Shown: piece after piece, positions 8,582 through 16,862 of the stretch
Numbering within the stretch: position 1 is the stretch's first letter
Layout: every line of letters starts with the position of its first letter
The notes under the pieces: generated by a model
The model's database searches: none
What the model was told of the DNA's origin: nothing
The model's input: the letters and a program-made list of their open reading frames with translations, nothing else
Assembly (NCBI RefSeq): GCF_009707545.1
Contig: NZ_WLYK01000009.1
Coordinates: 62,001 to 126,000, forward strand
Source: Nakamurella alba
GTDB lineage: Bacteria; Actinomycetota; Actinomycetes; Mycobacteriales; Nakamurellaceae
Direction of reading: 5' to 3'
Length of the DNA stretch: 64,000 nucleotides
Made by a program: the position numbers and the translations under genes

Positions 8582-9813
8582 GCGCCGTGGTGCAGCAGGC
8601 CGTCACGGGGGCCGGAGCTGCTGTGCGCCGGCGCATGTGGTGGCGGGTCTGGGGTGCTGTGGTCGTCTCGTCCTGGGGCGGCAACCAGTTCAGCCCGCTG
8701 CTGGTGATGTACGAGGACCGTGAGCACTACTCCACGGTCGCCACCACGCTCTTCCTCGGCCTGTACGTCATCGGGCTGGCTCCGGCCCTGTTGGTGGCCG
8801 GGTCGCTGTCGGACCGGCACGGCCGGCGTCCGCTGCTGATCGCCGGCGTCGCCGCCGGCGTGATCGGCAGCGCGCTGCTCGCGCTCGGCGAGCTTGGCCC
8901 GGAGTTCCTGGCCCTGGGCCGATTGTTCTCCGGGTTCACCGTCGGTGCGGCCGTGGCTGTGGGCACCTCGTGGATCAAGGAGCTGTCCGATCCGGAGTGG
9001 GACCCGTCCGCGCGGCCGGGCGCCGGTGCCCGCCGGGCCTCGCTGGCCTTCCTGCTCGGCTCGGCCGGCGGGGCCTGCGTGGCCGGCGTGCTGGCGCAGT
9101 TCGCGCCACTGCCCGAGGTGCTGCCGTACGTCGTGCACTGCCTGGTGGCCGCGCCGTTCCTGGTCGTGCTGCTGCGCACGCCCGAGACCCACCGCAGCGG
9201 CGGTGTTCCCGGCCCGTGGTGGCGGCAGTTGCGGGTGCCGAGCGCCGGCCACCGCCGGTTCCGGCGGGTCGTGCTGCTGGTCGGTCCGTGGATCTTCGTC
9301 GCCTATGCGCTCGGCTACGGCTACCTGCCGACCCAGCTCCGGGAGGCGACCGGGTCGGGGGCACTGCTCTTCGCCACCCTGGCCTCCGGTGTCGCGCTGG
9401 GTGCCTCCAGCGCGGTGCAGCCGATCGCGAAACGGCTGCACACCGAACGCAGCGCCCGGGCACTGACCGCCGGGCTGCTGGCGCTGACCGTCGGCATGGC
9501 ACTGGTGCCACCGGCGATCGCCCTGCAGTCGCTCGCCGTCGGGGTGGTGGCGAACGTGATCATCGGTGCGGGAGCGGGCATTTGCCTGGTCTCGGCGCTG
9601 CAGGAGGTGCAGCGCATCGCCACCACCGCGGACCTGGCCGGTCTCACCGGTCGCTTCTACGCCGTCGCCTACGCCGGATTCCTGGCACCGTCGGTCATCT
9701 CGGCGGTCGCCCTTCTGGTGCCGGTGCAGCTGGTGCTCTGGATCGTCGTCGGCGTGGCGGCAGCGAGTCTGGTCCTGCTGCAACTCACCTCGCGGCGGCA
9801 TCCGGTGGGCTGA
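8578..9813 (+). CDS. MFS transporter
   Basis: A 411-residue major-facilitator protein with about twelve hydrophobic segments. The loop 2-3 motif GSLSDRHGRRPLL, the defining MFS signature, is intact, and RLFSGFTVGAAVAVGTSW follows in helix 4-5. The GTG start overlaps the stop of the GntR regulator gene, so the regulator probably governs it. Export of a toxic compound and uptake of a carboxylate are both possible; nothing in the sequence fixes the substrate. It converges on the flavin monooxygenase gene with a 13-bp gap. Confidence 0.88.
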   Translation: MSAVVQQAVTGAGAAVRRRMWWRVWGAVVVSSWGGNQFSPLLVMYEDREHYSTVATTLFLGLYVIGLAPALLVAGSLSDRHGRRPLLIAGVAAGVIGSALLALGELGPEFLALGRLFSGFTVGAAVAVGTSWIKELSDPEWDPSARPGAGARRASLAFLLGSAGGACVAGVLAQFAPLPEVLPYVVHCLVAAPFLVVLLRTPETHRSGGVPGPWWRQLRVPSAGHRRFRRVVLLVGPWIFVAYALGYGYLPTQLREATGSGALLFATLASGVALGASSAVQPIAKRLHTERSARALTAGLLALTVGMALVPPAIALQSLAVGVVANVIIGAGAGICLVSALQEVQRIATTADLAGLTGRFYAVAYAGFLAPSVISAVALLVPVQLVLWIVVGVAAASLVLLQLTSRRHPVG

Positions 9814-9826
9814 CCCGGCACGCCCG

Positions 9827-11638
9827 TCAACCCTGGGCGGTCAGTCCCTCCTCGATGGCCAGGATCTGCAGCGCCAGGTGCTTGGAGTAGAAGCGACTGG
9901 CGAAGATCCCGGTGGACACCATGAACCACAGGCCCGGGACGCCACAGCCCCGCCAGACGGCGGTGTACTCGCGGTCCTCCCCCACCGTGCAGATCTCCGG
10001 CAGCTCATCGGTGAGATCGCCGAGCAGCGGGCGGCTGGACTCCTTCGCGGAGCGGAACCCGGTGGCGAAGACGACCAGGTCCGCCTCCAGTTCCGTGCCG
10101 TCCTCCAGGACGACGCCGGAGGCCGAGAAGCGGGTCACCGGCCCCTGGGCCACTCGGATGCTGCCGTCGATGATCAGGTCCGAGGCGCCGATGTTGTAGT
10201 AGTAGCCGGTCCGGTTCTCCCGGAACACGAGACCGTTGATGCCCTCACCGTTCGGCCCCCACCCCAGCCGGAAGCCGGCTGCTGCCAGCCCTTCCAGCGT
10301 CTCCCGGTCCTGCTCCCGGGCGGCGGCGACGAGAGTGGGACCGAATGCCGGGTACATGCCGAACGGCAGCGCCGCACCCATCAGGTCGGCGTCGGCGGTG
10401 CGCCGCACACCCTCGAGGTAGTTGGCGAAGAACTGCTGGTGGAAGGTCCCGGCATTGATCACGTAGGTGGGACCGCGCTGGACCATGACCACGTCCGCCA
10501 CCCCCTGCTCGGCGAGGTCCTGGGCGATGTCGTGCCCGCTCACCCCGGTCCCCACCACGACCACCCGACGCCCTGTCCAACCGGCGGCGCCGGCGAACTC
10601 GGAGGAGTGACACACCTGTCCCCGGAACACCTCCCGACCCGGGATGTCGGGCATCGCCGGCAGATTGTTGAAGCCGGTGGCCACCACCACGTGCCTCGGG
10701 TGCAGTGACCTCGTCCCGCCGTCGGCGTCGACCAGGTCGACCTGCCACCCTCCCTCGTCCGACGGGCGGGCACCGGTTACCTCGACCCCGGTGAGCACCG
10801 CGATGTCCAGCAGGTCGGCGTAGGAGCGGAGGTAGTCGCCGAACTTGCCGGCGGGGGTGAAGTTCGGCCAGGTACTCGGCAGCGGCAGGTAGGGCAGATG
10901 ATCGGCGCCGACCGGGTCGTGCAGCGCCAGCGCGGCGTAGCGGTTGCGCCAGTTGTCCCCGACGGCCGCGTTCCGCTCGAGGACCAGACACGGCACTCCC
11001 AGCCGGCCGAATCGCGCAGCGATCGCCAGACCGCTGTGACCACCACCGATCACGACGACCGCGGGGTCGGTCCACGCCTGGTCGGCAGCTCGCTCGTCCG
11101 GCCAGGTCGGCCGCCCGCGGACCGGGCCGTGGTGCTTGCCCGCGGGGCGGCTCGCCCCGATCCGCTCACCACGCCCGGACAACTCGACGAGCTCGGTCAC
11201 CAGGGCGGAAGCCAGCCACCGGCCGTCCTCGGCCTGTTCCAGTTGCAGATACCCGTCACCGCTGCCGACGTCGGTGGTGAAGGCGATGAACGCCGACACC
11301 GCCGACGGCCCTCTGGCATCGTCGTACCAGGCCTCGGGTTCGCCGAGATCGTCCATCCGTACCTGGAAGTCGGCCAGCGCCCGGGCGCGCGGCGCGGATG
11401 CGAACCGTTCGCCGATCGCCGCCGCCCCGGTCCGGTTCGTGAAGTCCCACTCGAGGACCAGCAGGTCGCGCACCGTCGCGCCGTCGGTGAAGCAGGCTGC
11501 GATGGCTCCCTCGTCCGCGGCGGCCACGGCCGGGGCGAAATCGGCGAGCCACTCCCGGACCGGCGTGGCAGGCGGTGTCAGTGGGGGTGTCACTGGGGGT
11601 GTCGTCGTGTCCGGCAATGCCGGATCGGTGATCGTCAT
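9827..11638 (-). CDS. Flavin-dependent monooxygenase with N-terminal SnoaL-like domain
   Basis: A 603-residue protein. Residues 30-150 look like an NTF2/SnoaL-type cone (AAADEGAIAACFTDGATVRD...EWDFTNRTG), after which comes an FAD site VVVIGGGHSGLA at about 195-205, an FMO-like VFRGQVCHSSEF, a NADPH site VVVVGTGVSGHDIA, and the C-terminal FATGF motif. It likely oxygenates a carbonyl, amine or sulfur compound. The ATG has GAGGA 6 nt upstream. It is downstream of a Baeyer-Villiger monooxygenase, separated only by a 22-codon ORF, so both probably belong to one ketone or terpenoid pathway. Confidence 0.85.
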   Translation of the reverse strand: MTITDPALPDTTTPPVTPPLTPPATPVREWLADFAPAVAAADEGAIAACFTDGATVRDLLVLEWDFTNRTGAAAIGERFASAPRARALADFQVRMDDLGEPEAWYDDARGPSAVSAFIAFTTDVGSGDGYLQLEQAEDGRWLASALVTELVELSGRGERIGASRPAGKHHGPVRGRPTWPDERAADQAWTDPAVVVIGGGHSGLAIAARFGRLGVPCLVLERNAAVGDNWRNRYAALALHDPVGADHLPYLPLPSTWPNFTPAGKFGDYLRSYADLLDIAVLTGVEVTGARPSDEGGWQVDLVDADGGTRSLHPRHVVVATGFNNLPAMPDIPGREVFRGQVCHSSEFAGAAGWTGRRVVVVGTGVSGHDIAQDLAEQGVADVVMVQRGPTYVINAGTFHQQFFANYLEGVRRTADADLMGAALPFGMYPAFGPTLVAAAREQDRETLEGLAAAGFRLGWGPNGEGINGLVFRENRTGYYYNIGASDLIIDGSIRVAQGPVTRFSASGVVLEDGTELEADLVVFATGFRSAKESSRPLLGDLTDELPEICTVGEDREYTAVWRGCGVPGLWFMVSTGIFASRFYSKHLALQILAIEEGLTAQG

Positions 11639-11703
11639 GTGATGTCCTCGTCGACGTGGTGCTCGGAATGGTCGGAAAACTGCTGCACTGACATCGTTCT
11701 CAT
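11635..11703 (-). CDS. 22-residue small ORF coupled to both flanking monooxygenases
   Basis: It fills the gap between the two flavin monooxygenase genes. Its ATG overlaps the BVMO stop (ATGA) and its TGA overlaps the next gene's ATG (ATGA). The product begins MRTMSVQQFSDHSEHHVDED, rich in His, Asp and Glu, with no membrane segment or known motif. There is no clear ribosome binding site for it, and the downstream gene's own GAGGA site lies inside it. It may be a real microprotein, a coupling device for translation, or chance; I do not recognise it. Confidence 0.35.
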   Translation of the reverse strand: MRTMSVQQFSDHSEHHVDEDIT

Positions 11704-13280
11704 TCGTCGGCGGTGGTCCACACACCACCGGTGTCGACGCGGGCGAGCACCGAGGTGCGGTGGGCCAGCCGGGTCAGGTCCTGCCACCGGCTGCGTCGCG
11801 GTGCCCCGCCGTACTTCCAGGTGGGGCGCCCGAGCAGCCGGGTGGCGAGCGCGTACAGGATCGCCCCGTCGCTCCACTGCGTCACGATCCGCCCGGAACC
11901 GGACTTGTAGTAGTTGTTCGCGGTGGCGAACGCCGTGCCGGCGAGGCGTCGCTGCAGTACCCGGTTGAAGATCTCGGTGGGCCGCCGCCGCACCTCGATC
12001 CGGTCGGCGCCGGCCCGCACCATCGATCGCACGGCGCGGGCGATGTAGGACGCCTGCGCCTCGAGGTGCGTGACGATCGCTCCCCCGTTGGTGTTCGGGC
12101 CGTACATCATGAAGAAGTTCGGCACGTCCGGCACCATCAGCCCGAGCATGGCGGACGGCTCGCCGTCCCAGACCTGGGCCAGCTTGCGGCCGTCCCGGCT
12201 GATCACGTCGAACTCGAAGCCGAAGTCCGTGCGGAACCCGGTGGCCATCACCAGCACGTCGACATCGTGCTCCTGCCCGTCGGTGTCGACCACCCCGGCC
12301 CGGGTGACGCGGTCGACGGCCCGCGGCACCACCGAGACATTGGGCCGCAGCAGTGCCGGGTAGAAGGCGTCGGACAGCACCGGGCGCTTGCCGCCGTAGC
12401 TGTAGGCCGGGGTCACGATCCCGGCCAGCTCGGGGCGATCGGCGAAGGTGGTCCCGATGTAGCTCCGGGCCGTCGCCTCGGCCGCGGCGTTCTGCGGTGT
12501 CCCCGGCCGCCACCCGGCATTGCGGTACTGGGACTTCTCCCGCCGCCACAGCATCGCGAACCGGTTCAGCCGTTGCGCCGTCGGTGAGCGCATGGCGTCC
12601 TTCTCCGCCTCCGAGTAGTCCCGGTCGAGTTTGGGCAGCACCCACCCCGGTTCCCGCTGGAACAGCATCAATGCGGCACAGTCCGGCGCGATGGTGGGTA
12701 CCACTTGCGCAGCCGTCGAACCGGTGCCCACCACGGCCACCCGCTTGCCGCGGACGTCCAGACCGCGGGGCCAGCGGCTGGTGTGCACCGCCAGTCCGGC
12801 GAACTCGTCGAGCCCCGGCCACTCCGGGTAACGCGGGATGTTGAGGAACCCCACAGCGCTGACCACCACCTGGAACGCGCCCAGGTCCCGCTCCCCCGAC
12901 GTCAGACGGTAGGCCTGCTCCTCCTCCACCCACTCGACCCGGTCCACCGCCGTCCCGGTGCGGACGTGTTCGCGGATCCGGAACCGGTCGGCGACATCGC
13001 CCAGGTAGCAGAGCAATTCGCGCTGCCGGACATGCGTCCGGCTCCACACCCGTGGCGCGTAGGAGAACGAGTAGAGCACCGACGGGGTGTCCACCTCGGC
13101 ACCCGGGTACGTGTTGTCCCACCAGGTCCCACCGATGTCGGCGGACCGCTCGAAGATCGTGAACGGCAGGCCCGCCCGGCGGAGGGCCACCCCGGCGGCG
13201 ATGCCGGAGAAGCCGCCGCCGATCACCGCCACCCGCGGCAGGGGGTGGTCGAACTCGTGTCGCTTCAGACGAATCACCAT
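11700..13280 (-). CDS. Baeyer-Villiger flavin monooxygenase
   Basis: Inserts oxygen next to a ketone carbonyl, giving an ester or lactone, with FAD and NADPH. The 526 residues contain the FAD Rossmann motif GGGFSG at about 21-26, GGTWWDNTYPGAEVD, the BVMO fingerprint FAGLAVHTSRWP at about 160-171 (F-x-G-x3-H-x3-W-P), the NADPH motif GTGSTA at 185-190 and the C-terminal ATGFRTD. I chose the ATG with GGAG 9 nt upstream; two in-frame ATGs 15-18 nt earlier overlap a palindrome and lack a site. The divergent IclR regulator and nearby esterase suggest a ketone-degradation unit. Confidence 0.88.
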   Translation of the reverse strand: MVIRLKRHEFDHPLPRVAVIGGGFSGIAAGVALRRAGLPFTIFERSADIGGTWWDNTYPGAEVDTPSVLYSFSYAPRVWSRTHVRQRELLCYLGDVADRFRIREHVRTGTAVDRVEWVEEEQAYRLTSGERDLGAFQVVVSAVGFLNIPRYPEWPGLDEFAGLAVHTSRWPRGLDVRGKRVAVVGTGSTAAQVVPTIAPDCAALMLFQREPGWVLPKLDRDYSEAEKDAMRSPTAQRLNRFAMLWRREKSQYRNAGWRPGTPQNAAAEATARSYIGTTFADRPELAGIVTPAYSYGGKRPVLSDAFYPALLRPNVSVVPRAVDRVTRAGVVDTDGQEHDVDVLVMATGFRTDFGFEFDVISRDGRKLAQVWDGEPSAMLGLMVPDVPNFFMMYGPNTNGGAIVTHLEAQASYIARAVRSMVRAGADRIEVRRRPTEIFNRVLQRRLAGTAFATANNYYKSGSGRIVTQWSDGAILYALATRLLGRPTWKYGGAPRRSRWQDLTRLAHRTSVLARVDTGGVWTTADE

Positions 13281-13295
13281 CGACTGCGTCTCCAT

Positions 13296-13315
13296 CATTT
13301 CGAAATATCGAAATG
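13296..13315. promoter_or_regulatory. Palindrome CATTTCGA-AATA-TCGAAATG, probable IclR operator
   Basis: Perfect 8-bp arms around AATA, sited between the divergent BVMO and IclR-type genes, 16 bp before the BVMO start used here and 103 bp before the regulator. A related half-site TTCGATAT follows at about 13320-13327. AT-rich symmetric sites of this kind fit IclR-family operators. Which regulator binds is inferred from position. Confidence 0.6.
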
Positions 13316-13417
13316 GGCTTCGATATATCCCAGTGTAGGGTCGGTCGTCGAAGGGGTCAACCGGCCCCGGACCACCGGAAGGGCGTTGGCCCGGGCCTGG
13401 ACAGAAAGCTCGCTCGT

Positions 13418-14317
13418 ATGAAGCCCGCACTCTCCGCGCAGCGATCGCTCTCGGTGCTGACGTACATGACAGTGCGTCCGGGGAGCGTCTTCTCGCTCAC
13501 CGAACTGTCCTCGGCCCTGGACGTCAGCCCGGCGTCGATGTCCGCGGTGCTGCTCGCCATGTGCGATGCCGGGTACCTCGAGCGGCACCCGCGGCACCGC
13601 ACCTACTCGCTCGGGCCGGCGGCCGTCGCGTTGGGCCACGCGGCATCGGATCGGCATCCGGTGATCGAGGCGTCGCGCGCGGAGCTGCGACGACTCGCGA
13701 CCCTCGGGTCGGAATGCCTGGGCAGCGCCGTCGTCGGCGACGACATCATGATCCTGGCCATGGAGGGCCGGCCGAACGGTCGGTCCCGGGGATCATGGGT
13801 GGGACAACGGATCCCGTTGGTTCCGCCCTTCGGGCAGGTCTTCCTCGCCTGGCACCCCGGTCCGCCGGTCGACGCATGGCTGGGGCGGCTCGGGAATCTC
13901 CGGTCGGAGCACGAGGTCGCACTGCGCTCGTCCCTGGACCTCACCCGGCGACGCGGCTTCTTCATCGGCCTGCGGAACGTCCCGGTGCAGACGGTCGTCG
14001 ACACCGTGCATGCCTCGTCCACCGTTCCCGATGCCGACGCCCACCGCCGGTTGGAACAACTGATCCCGGACCAGATCGACGGATACGGACTGGATGTCGT
14101 GGACCCGGACCGTCACTACGACGTGGCCAACCTGGCGGTCCCGGTGTTCGACGGGGATGCGGCGGCGGTGTACGCGCTCACCCTCTACGGCCTCGACGAC
14201 ATCCCGGGCAGGCAGCTGACGGAGGTCGCCGGCCGCATGCTGGACTCCGCCGCGGTCATCACCCGGGAGATCGGCGGCCGGCCGCCGCTGCCGACCGCGG
14301 GCGGGGACCGGGCATGA
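13418..14317 (+). CDS. IclR-family transcriptional regulator
   Basis: A 299-residue regulator with an N-terminal winged helix (QRSLSVLTYMTVRPGSVFSLTELSSALDVSPASMSAVLLAM) and an IclR-type effector domain with RIPLVPPFGQVFLAW and a C-terminal LTEVAGRMLDSAAVI helix. Its stop overlaps the ATG of the esterase gene (ATGA), and it diverges from the Baeyer-Villiger monooxygenase gene across a perfect palindrome. It probably senses an intermediate of that pathway. The upstream frame could extend to 13313, but that would place the palindrome inside the coding region, so the internal ATG was used. Confidence 0.85.
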   Translation: MKPALSAQRSLSVLTYMTVRPGSVFSLTELSSALDVSPASMSAVLLAMCDAGYLERHPRHRTYSLGPAAVALGHAASDRHPVIEASRAELRRLATLGSECLGSAVVGDDIMILAMEGRPNGRSRGSWVGQRIPLVPPFGQVFLAWHPGPPVDAWLGRLGNLRSEHEVALRSSLDLTRRRGFFIGLRNVPVQTVVDTVHASSTVPDADAHRRLEQLIPDQIDGYGLDVVDPDRHYDVANLAVPVFDGDAAAVYALTLYGLDDIPGRQLTEVAGRMLDSAAVITREIGGRPPLPTAGGDRA

Positions 14318-15135
14318 CGGCCCCGCCGGAACTGCTCGAGAAGCGACGGCTGCTGGAATCGATGATGGCCGGGCGTCCCGAGGTGCCGGGTGTCAGCGGG
14401 CGCCCGGTGCACATCGGCGGGGTGCCCGTCCTGGTCCAGACCCCGCTTCTCCCCCGCGCGAGGTTGCTGTACTTCCACGGCGGCGGCTACCGCCTCGGCT
14501 CGCCCGCCGCGATCGCACCGTTCACCGCCGCCCTGGCAGCGGCGCTCGAGGTGGAGATCTTCTCGGTCGACTACCGTCTCGCACCCGAGCATCCGTTCCC
14601 GGCCGGCATCGAGGACGGCATGGCGGTGGCCCGGACCCTAGCCGACGGTCCGCTGCTGATCGGTGGCGATTCGGCCGGCGGTGGGGTGGCGGCCTGCCTG
14701 CTGACGGCCGGCCCGGAGCAGGAGCTGCCGGTCTTCGCCGGCGGCCTGCTGCTGTGCCCGTGGGTGGATCTCAGGGTGGGCGCACCGAGCTTCCTGGACT
14801 GCGCCGACACCGACCGGATGTTCTCGCTCGCCATGGCGACCGAGGCGGCCGACATGTACCTGGCCGGGCACGACCCCGCCAACGCGCGGGTGTCGCCGGT
14901 CCTGGCCGACTGGACCGGCTGCCCACCGCTCGCGGTGCAGAACAGCACCACCGAGGTGCTGCGGGACGACGCCCGTGCACTGGTCGCGACGGCGCGGGCA
15001 TGCGGGGTCGACGTCCGGCACGACGAGTACCCCGACCAGCCGCACGTCTTCCACTACGCCCACCCGGACACCGCCGCGTCGGTCGCAGCGGTGGCCGCGT
15101 TGCGGGCGTTCGTCGACGGGGTGCTCCCCGGCTGA
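14314..15135 (+). CDS. Alpha/beta hydrolase, HSL family esterase
   Basis: Probably hydrolyses a short-chain ester or lactone. The 273 residues have the oxyanion-hole motif FHGGGYRLGSP at about 49-59, the nucleophile elbow GGDSAGGG, and a catalytic His in the C-terminal DQPHVFH segment; this set defines hormone-sensitive-lipase-like (AlipLip) esterases. It is coupled by ATGA to the IclR regulator. Next to a Baeyer-Villiger monooxygenase, cleavage of the ester made from a ketone is the natural role (inference). It converges on the next SDR gene with only 3 bp between stops. Confidence 0.85.
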   Translation: MTAPPELLEKRRLLESMMAGRPEVPGVSGRPVHIGGVPVLVQTPLLPRARLLYFHGGGYRLGSPAAIAPFTAALAAALEVEIFSVDYRLAPEHPFPAGIEDGMAVARTLADGPLLIGGDSAGGGVAACLLTAGPEQELPVFAGGLLLCPWVDLRVGAPSFLDCADTDRMFSLAMATEAADMYLAGHDPANARVSPVLADWTGCPPLAVQNSTTEVLRDDARALVATARACGVDVRHDEYPDQPHVFHYAHPDTAASVAAVAALRAFVDGVLPG

Positions 15136-15138
15136 CCG

Positions 15139-15936
15139 TCAGACCATCAGGGCCAGCGGGTACTTCACCGACGCGCCGCCGTCGACCGACAGCACCTGCC
15201 CGGTGACGTAGGACGCCAGCGGGGAGGCGAGGAACAGCGCAGCCCCGGCGATGTCGTCAGGCTCGCCGAGCCGGCCCATCGGCACCGCCCCGCTGAACTC
15301 CGGGGCCCGCTCGCTGGTCGCCATGAAGGTCGCCATCCGCGGGGTCGCCACGATGCCGGGGGCGATGGCGTTGAACCGCAGTCCGGAGGTGGCGTGCTCC
15401 AGGGCCGCCGACCGGATGAGATTCACCAGACCGGCTTTCGCCGCCCCGTAGGCGGCGTTGTACGGCGAGGAGACCACGCCGTTGATCGAGGCGATCGCGA
15501 CGTACGACCCCGGCCGCCGCATCGACACCAGGCACTGCTGGATCACCAGGTACTGCTGGCGGAGGTTGAGGGCGAACATCCGGTCCCAGGTGGCGTCGTC
15601 GCAGTCGGCGAGGTGCCCGGCGGCGGCGATCCCCACGACGTCCACCACCACCGTGGGTTCACCGACGTCCGCCACGACAGCGCGGAAGGCCTCGGCAACG
15701 GATCCCCGTGCAGTGACGTCGATCTCGACACCGACCGCGCCGTGACCGATCGCGGACGCGGTGTCCCGGGCGATGTCGGCGCGGACATCGGCACAGACCA
15801 CCGTCATCCCGGCACCGGCGAACAGGGCCGCCGTCGCCGCCCCGATGCCCGGGCCGGCGCCGAGCACCACCGCCACCTCCCCGCGCAGGCCGACGTCGGG
15901 ACGGGCGGGCAGGGCGGGAACGGGCGTGTCAGCCAT
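15139..15936 (-). CDS. SDR-family oxidoreductase with atypical NNAG segment
   Basis: A 265-residue short-chain dehydrogenase/reductase. The cofactor motif GAGPGIG is at about 26-32, the acidic residue after beta-2 (CADVRAD) suggests NAD, and the catalytic YGAAK pair and serine (ASINGV) are present. The usual NNAG motif is replaced by VVGIA, so the conserved Asn is missing there. The C-terminus ends with LSVDGGA. GAGGA lies before the ATG. It could supply or consume the ketone of the neighbouring oxygenase pathway; substrate unknown. Confidence 0.85.
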   Translation of the reverse strand: MADTPVPALPARPDVGLRGEVAVVLGAGPGIGAATAALFAGAGMTVVCADVRADIARDTASAIGHGAVGVEIDVTARGSVAEAFRAVVADVGEPTVVVDVVGIAAAGHLADCDDATWDRMFALNLRQQYLVIQQCLVSMRRPGSYVAIASINGVVSSPYNAAYGAAKAGLVNLIRSAALEHATSGLRFNAIAPGIVATPRMATFMATSERAPEFSGAVPMGRLGEPDDIAGAALFLASPLASYVTGQVLSVDGGASVKYPLALMV

Positions 15937-15984
15937 GTGGGTCCTCGAGGGGTGAGAACGACGACGGGCCGGTCGGCCGATCGC

Positions 15985-16785
15985 TCAGAGACGGCGGAAG
16001 CCGCGGACCGCTGCCGCGGACGAGGCGTCCACGATGCGGTCGCCGAAGCGCTCCAGGACGAGCTCCTGGGTGGCGTGCAGGTGCTTGACGGCCAGTGCAT
16101 CCAGGGCAGCACCGTCGCCGTCGGCGATCTGCCGGGTCATCGACTCGTGGGCCTTGAGGACGGCACGCTGCTGGCTCTCCGCCGGGTACTCGTCTGTCAG
16201 CTGGACGTTGTCCGCCCACGCCTCCTCCTGGATCGACCACACCGCGACCAGGCTGCGGACCATCAGCCGCAATGTCTGGTTGGCGGTGAAGTCGACCAGG
16301 ATGTGGTGGAAGGTGCGCGAGACATGGGTGAAGGCCGGGCCGTTCCCGATCACCAGGCGGGTCTGCTCGAGATTCTCCCGCAGCGCCGGGACCACGGTGG
16401 ACCGCCGGTCCCGCCGGGAGGCGCACGACAATGCGCACATCGGTTCCAACGTGATCAGTGCGCCGGCGAGGTCCCGCAGGGTGATGTCCTGTCCCTGCAT
16501 CGACAGCCCGAGGGCGTAGGCCGCGGAGGACCAGCTCGGCCGATGGACATGCGCCCCACCGAGTTTCCCGCGGCGGACGGTGATCAGGCCCTCCGCCTCC
16601 AGGATGCGCAGCGCCTCGCGCAGCGACGGGCCGCTGACGCCGTACTGCTCCATGAGGTCTTCCTGCTTCGGCAACGGCCCGTCCACCAGGCTGTTCCGCA
16701 GGATGCGCTGCCGCAGGTCCGCGGCCACGGACTCGGCGATCCGGGACGGACCCGCCGAACCCGCACGTGCTGCCGGTGCGTTCAC
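15985..16785 (-). CDS. FadR-type GntR-family (FCD) transcriptional regulator
   Basis: A 266-residue regulator. Winged helix at about 15-75 (KQEDLMEQYGVSGPSLREALRILEAEGLITVRRGK, with the GGAHV wing), followed by a helical FCD domain (LEPMCALSCA, THVSRTFHHILVDFTANQT, HLHATQELV). It lies at the border of the large catabolic island and is preceded by an AT-rich element at 16811-16826, unlike its GC-rich surroundings. It probably controls the catabolic and transport genes on the minus strand; ligands of this subfamily are often acyl-CoAs or carboxylates. Confidence 0.87.
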   Translation of the reverse strand: MNAPAARAGSAGPSRIAESVAADLRQRILRNSLVDGPLPKQEDLMEQYGVSGPSLREALRILEAEGLITVRRGKLGGAHVHRPSWSSAAYALGLSMQGQDITLRDLAGALITLEPMCALSCASRRDRRSTVVPALRENLEQTRLVIGNGPAFTHVSRTFHHILVDFTANQTLRLMVRSLVAVWSIQEEAWADNVQLTDEYPAESQQRAVLKAHESMTRQIADGDGAALDALAVKHLHATQELVLERFGDRIVDASSAAAVRGFRRL

Positions 16786-16810
16786 CGTCCCCCTCCTCGC
16801 CCGAGCGCCG

Positions 16811-16826
16811 AATATGTATGAATATT
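16811..16826. promoter_or_regulatory. AT-rich inverted repeat AATAT-N6-ATATT upstream of the GntR gene
   Basis: It sits 25 bp before the GntR gene start in otherwise GC-rich DNA and contains TGTATGAATA, similar to TGTATAGATA at 27764-27773 upstream of the importer operon. It may be the regulator's own operator and/or -10 region. No other gene is visible between the GntR gene and the next SDR gene, which both run on the minus strand. Confidence 0.45.
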
Positions 16827-16862
16827 ACCAGCCTTCGACCGCCTGACACGGTCGGTGCGCCG

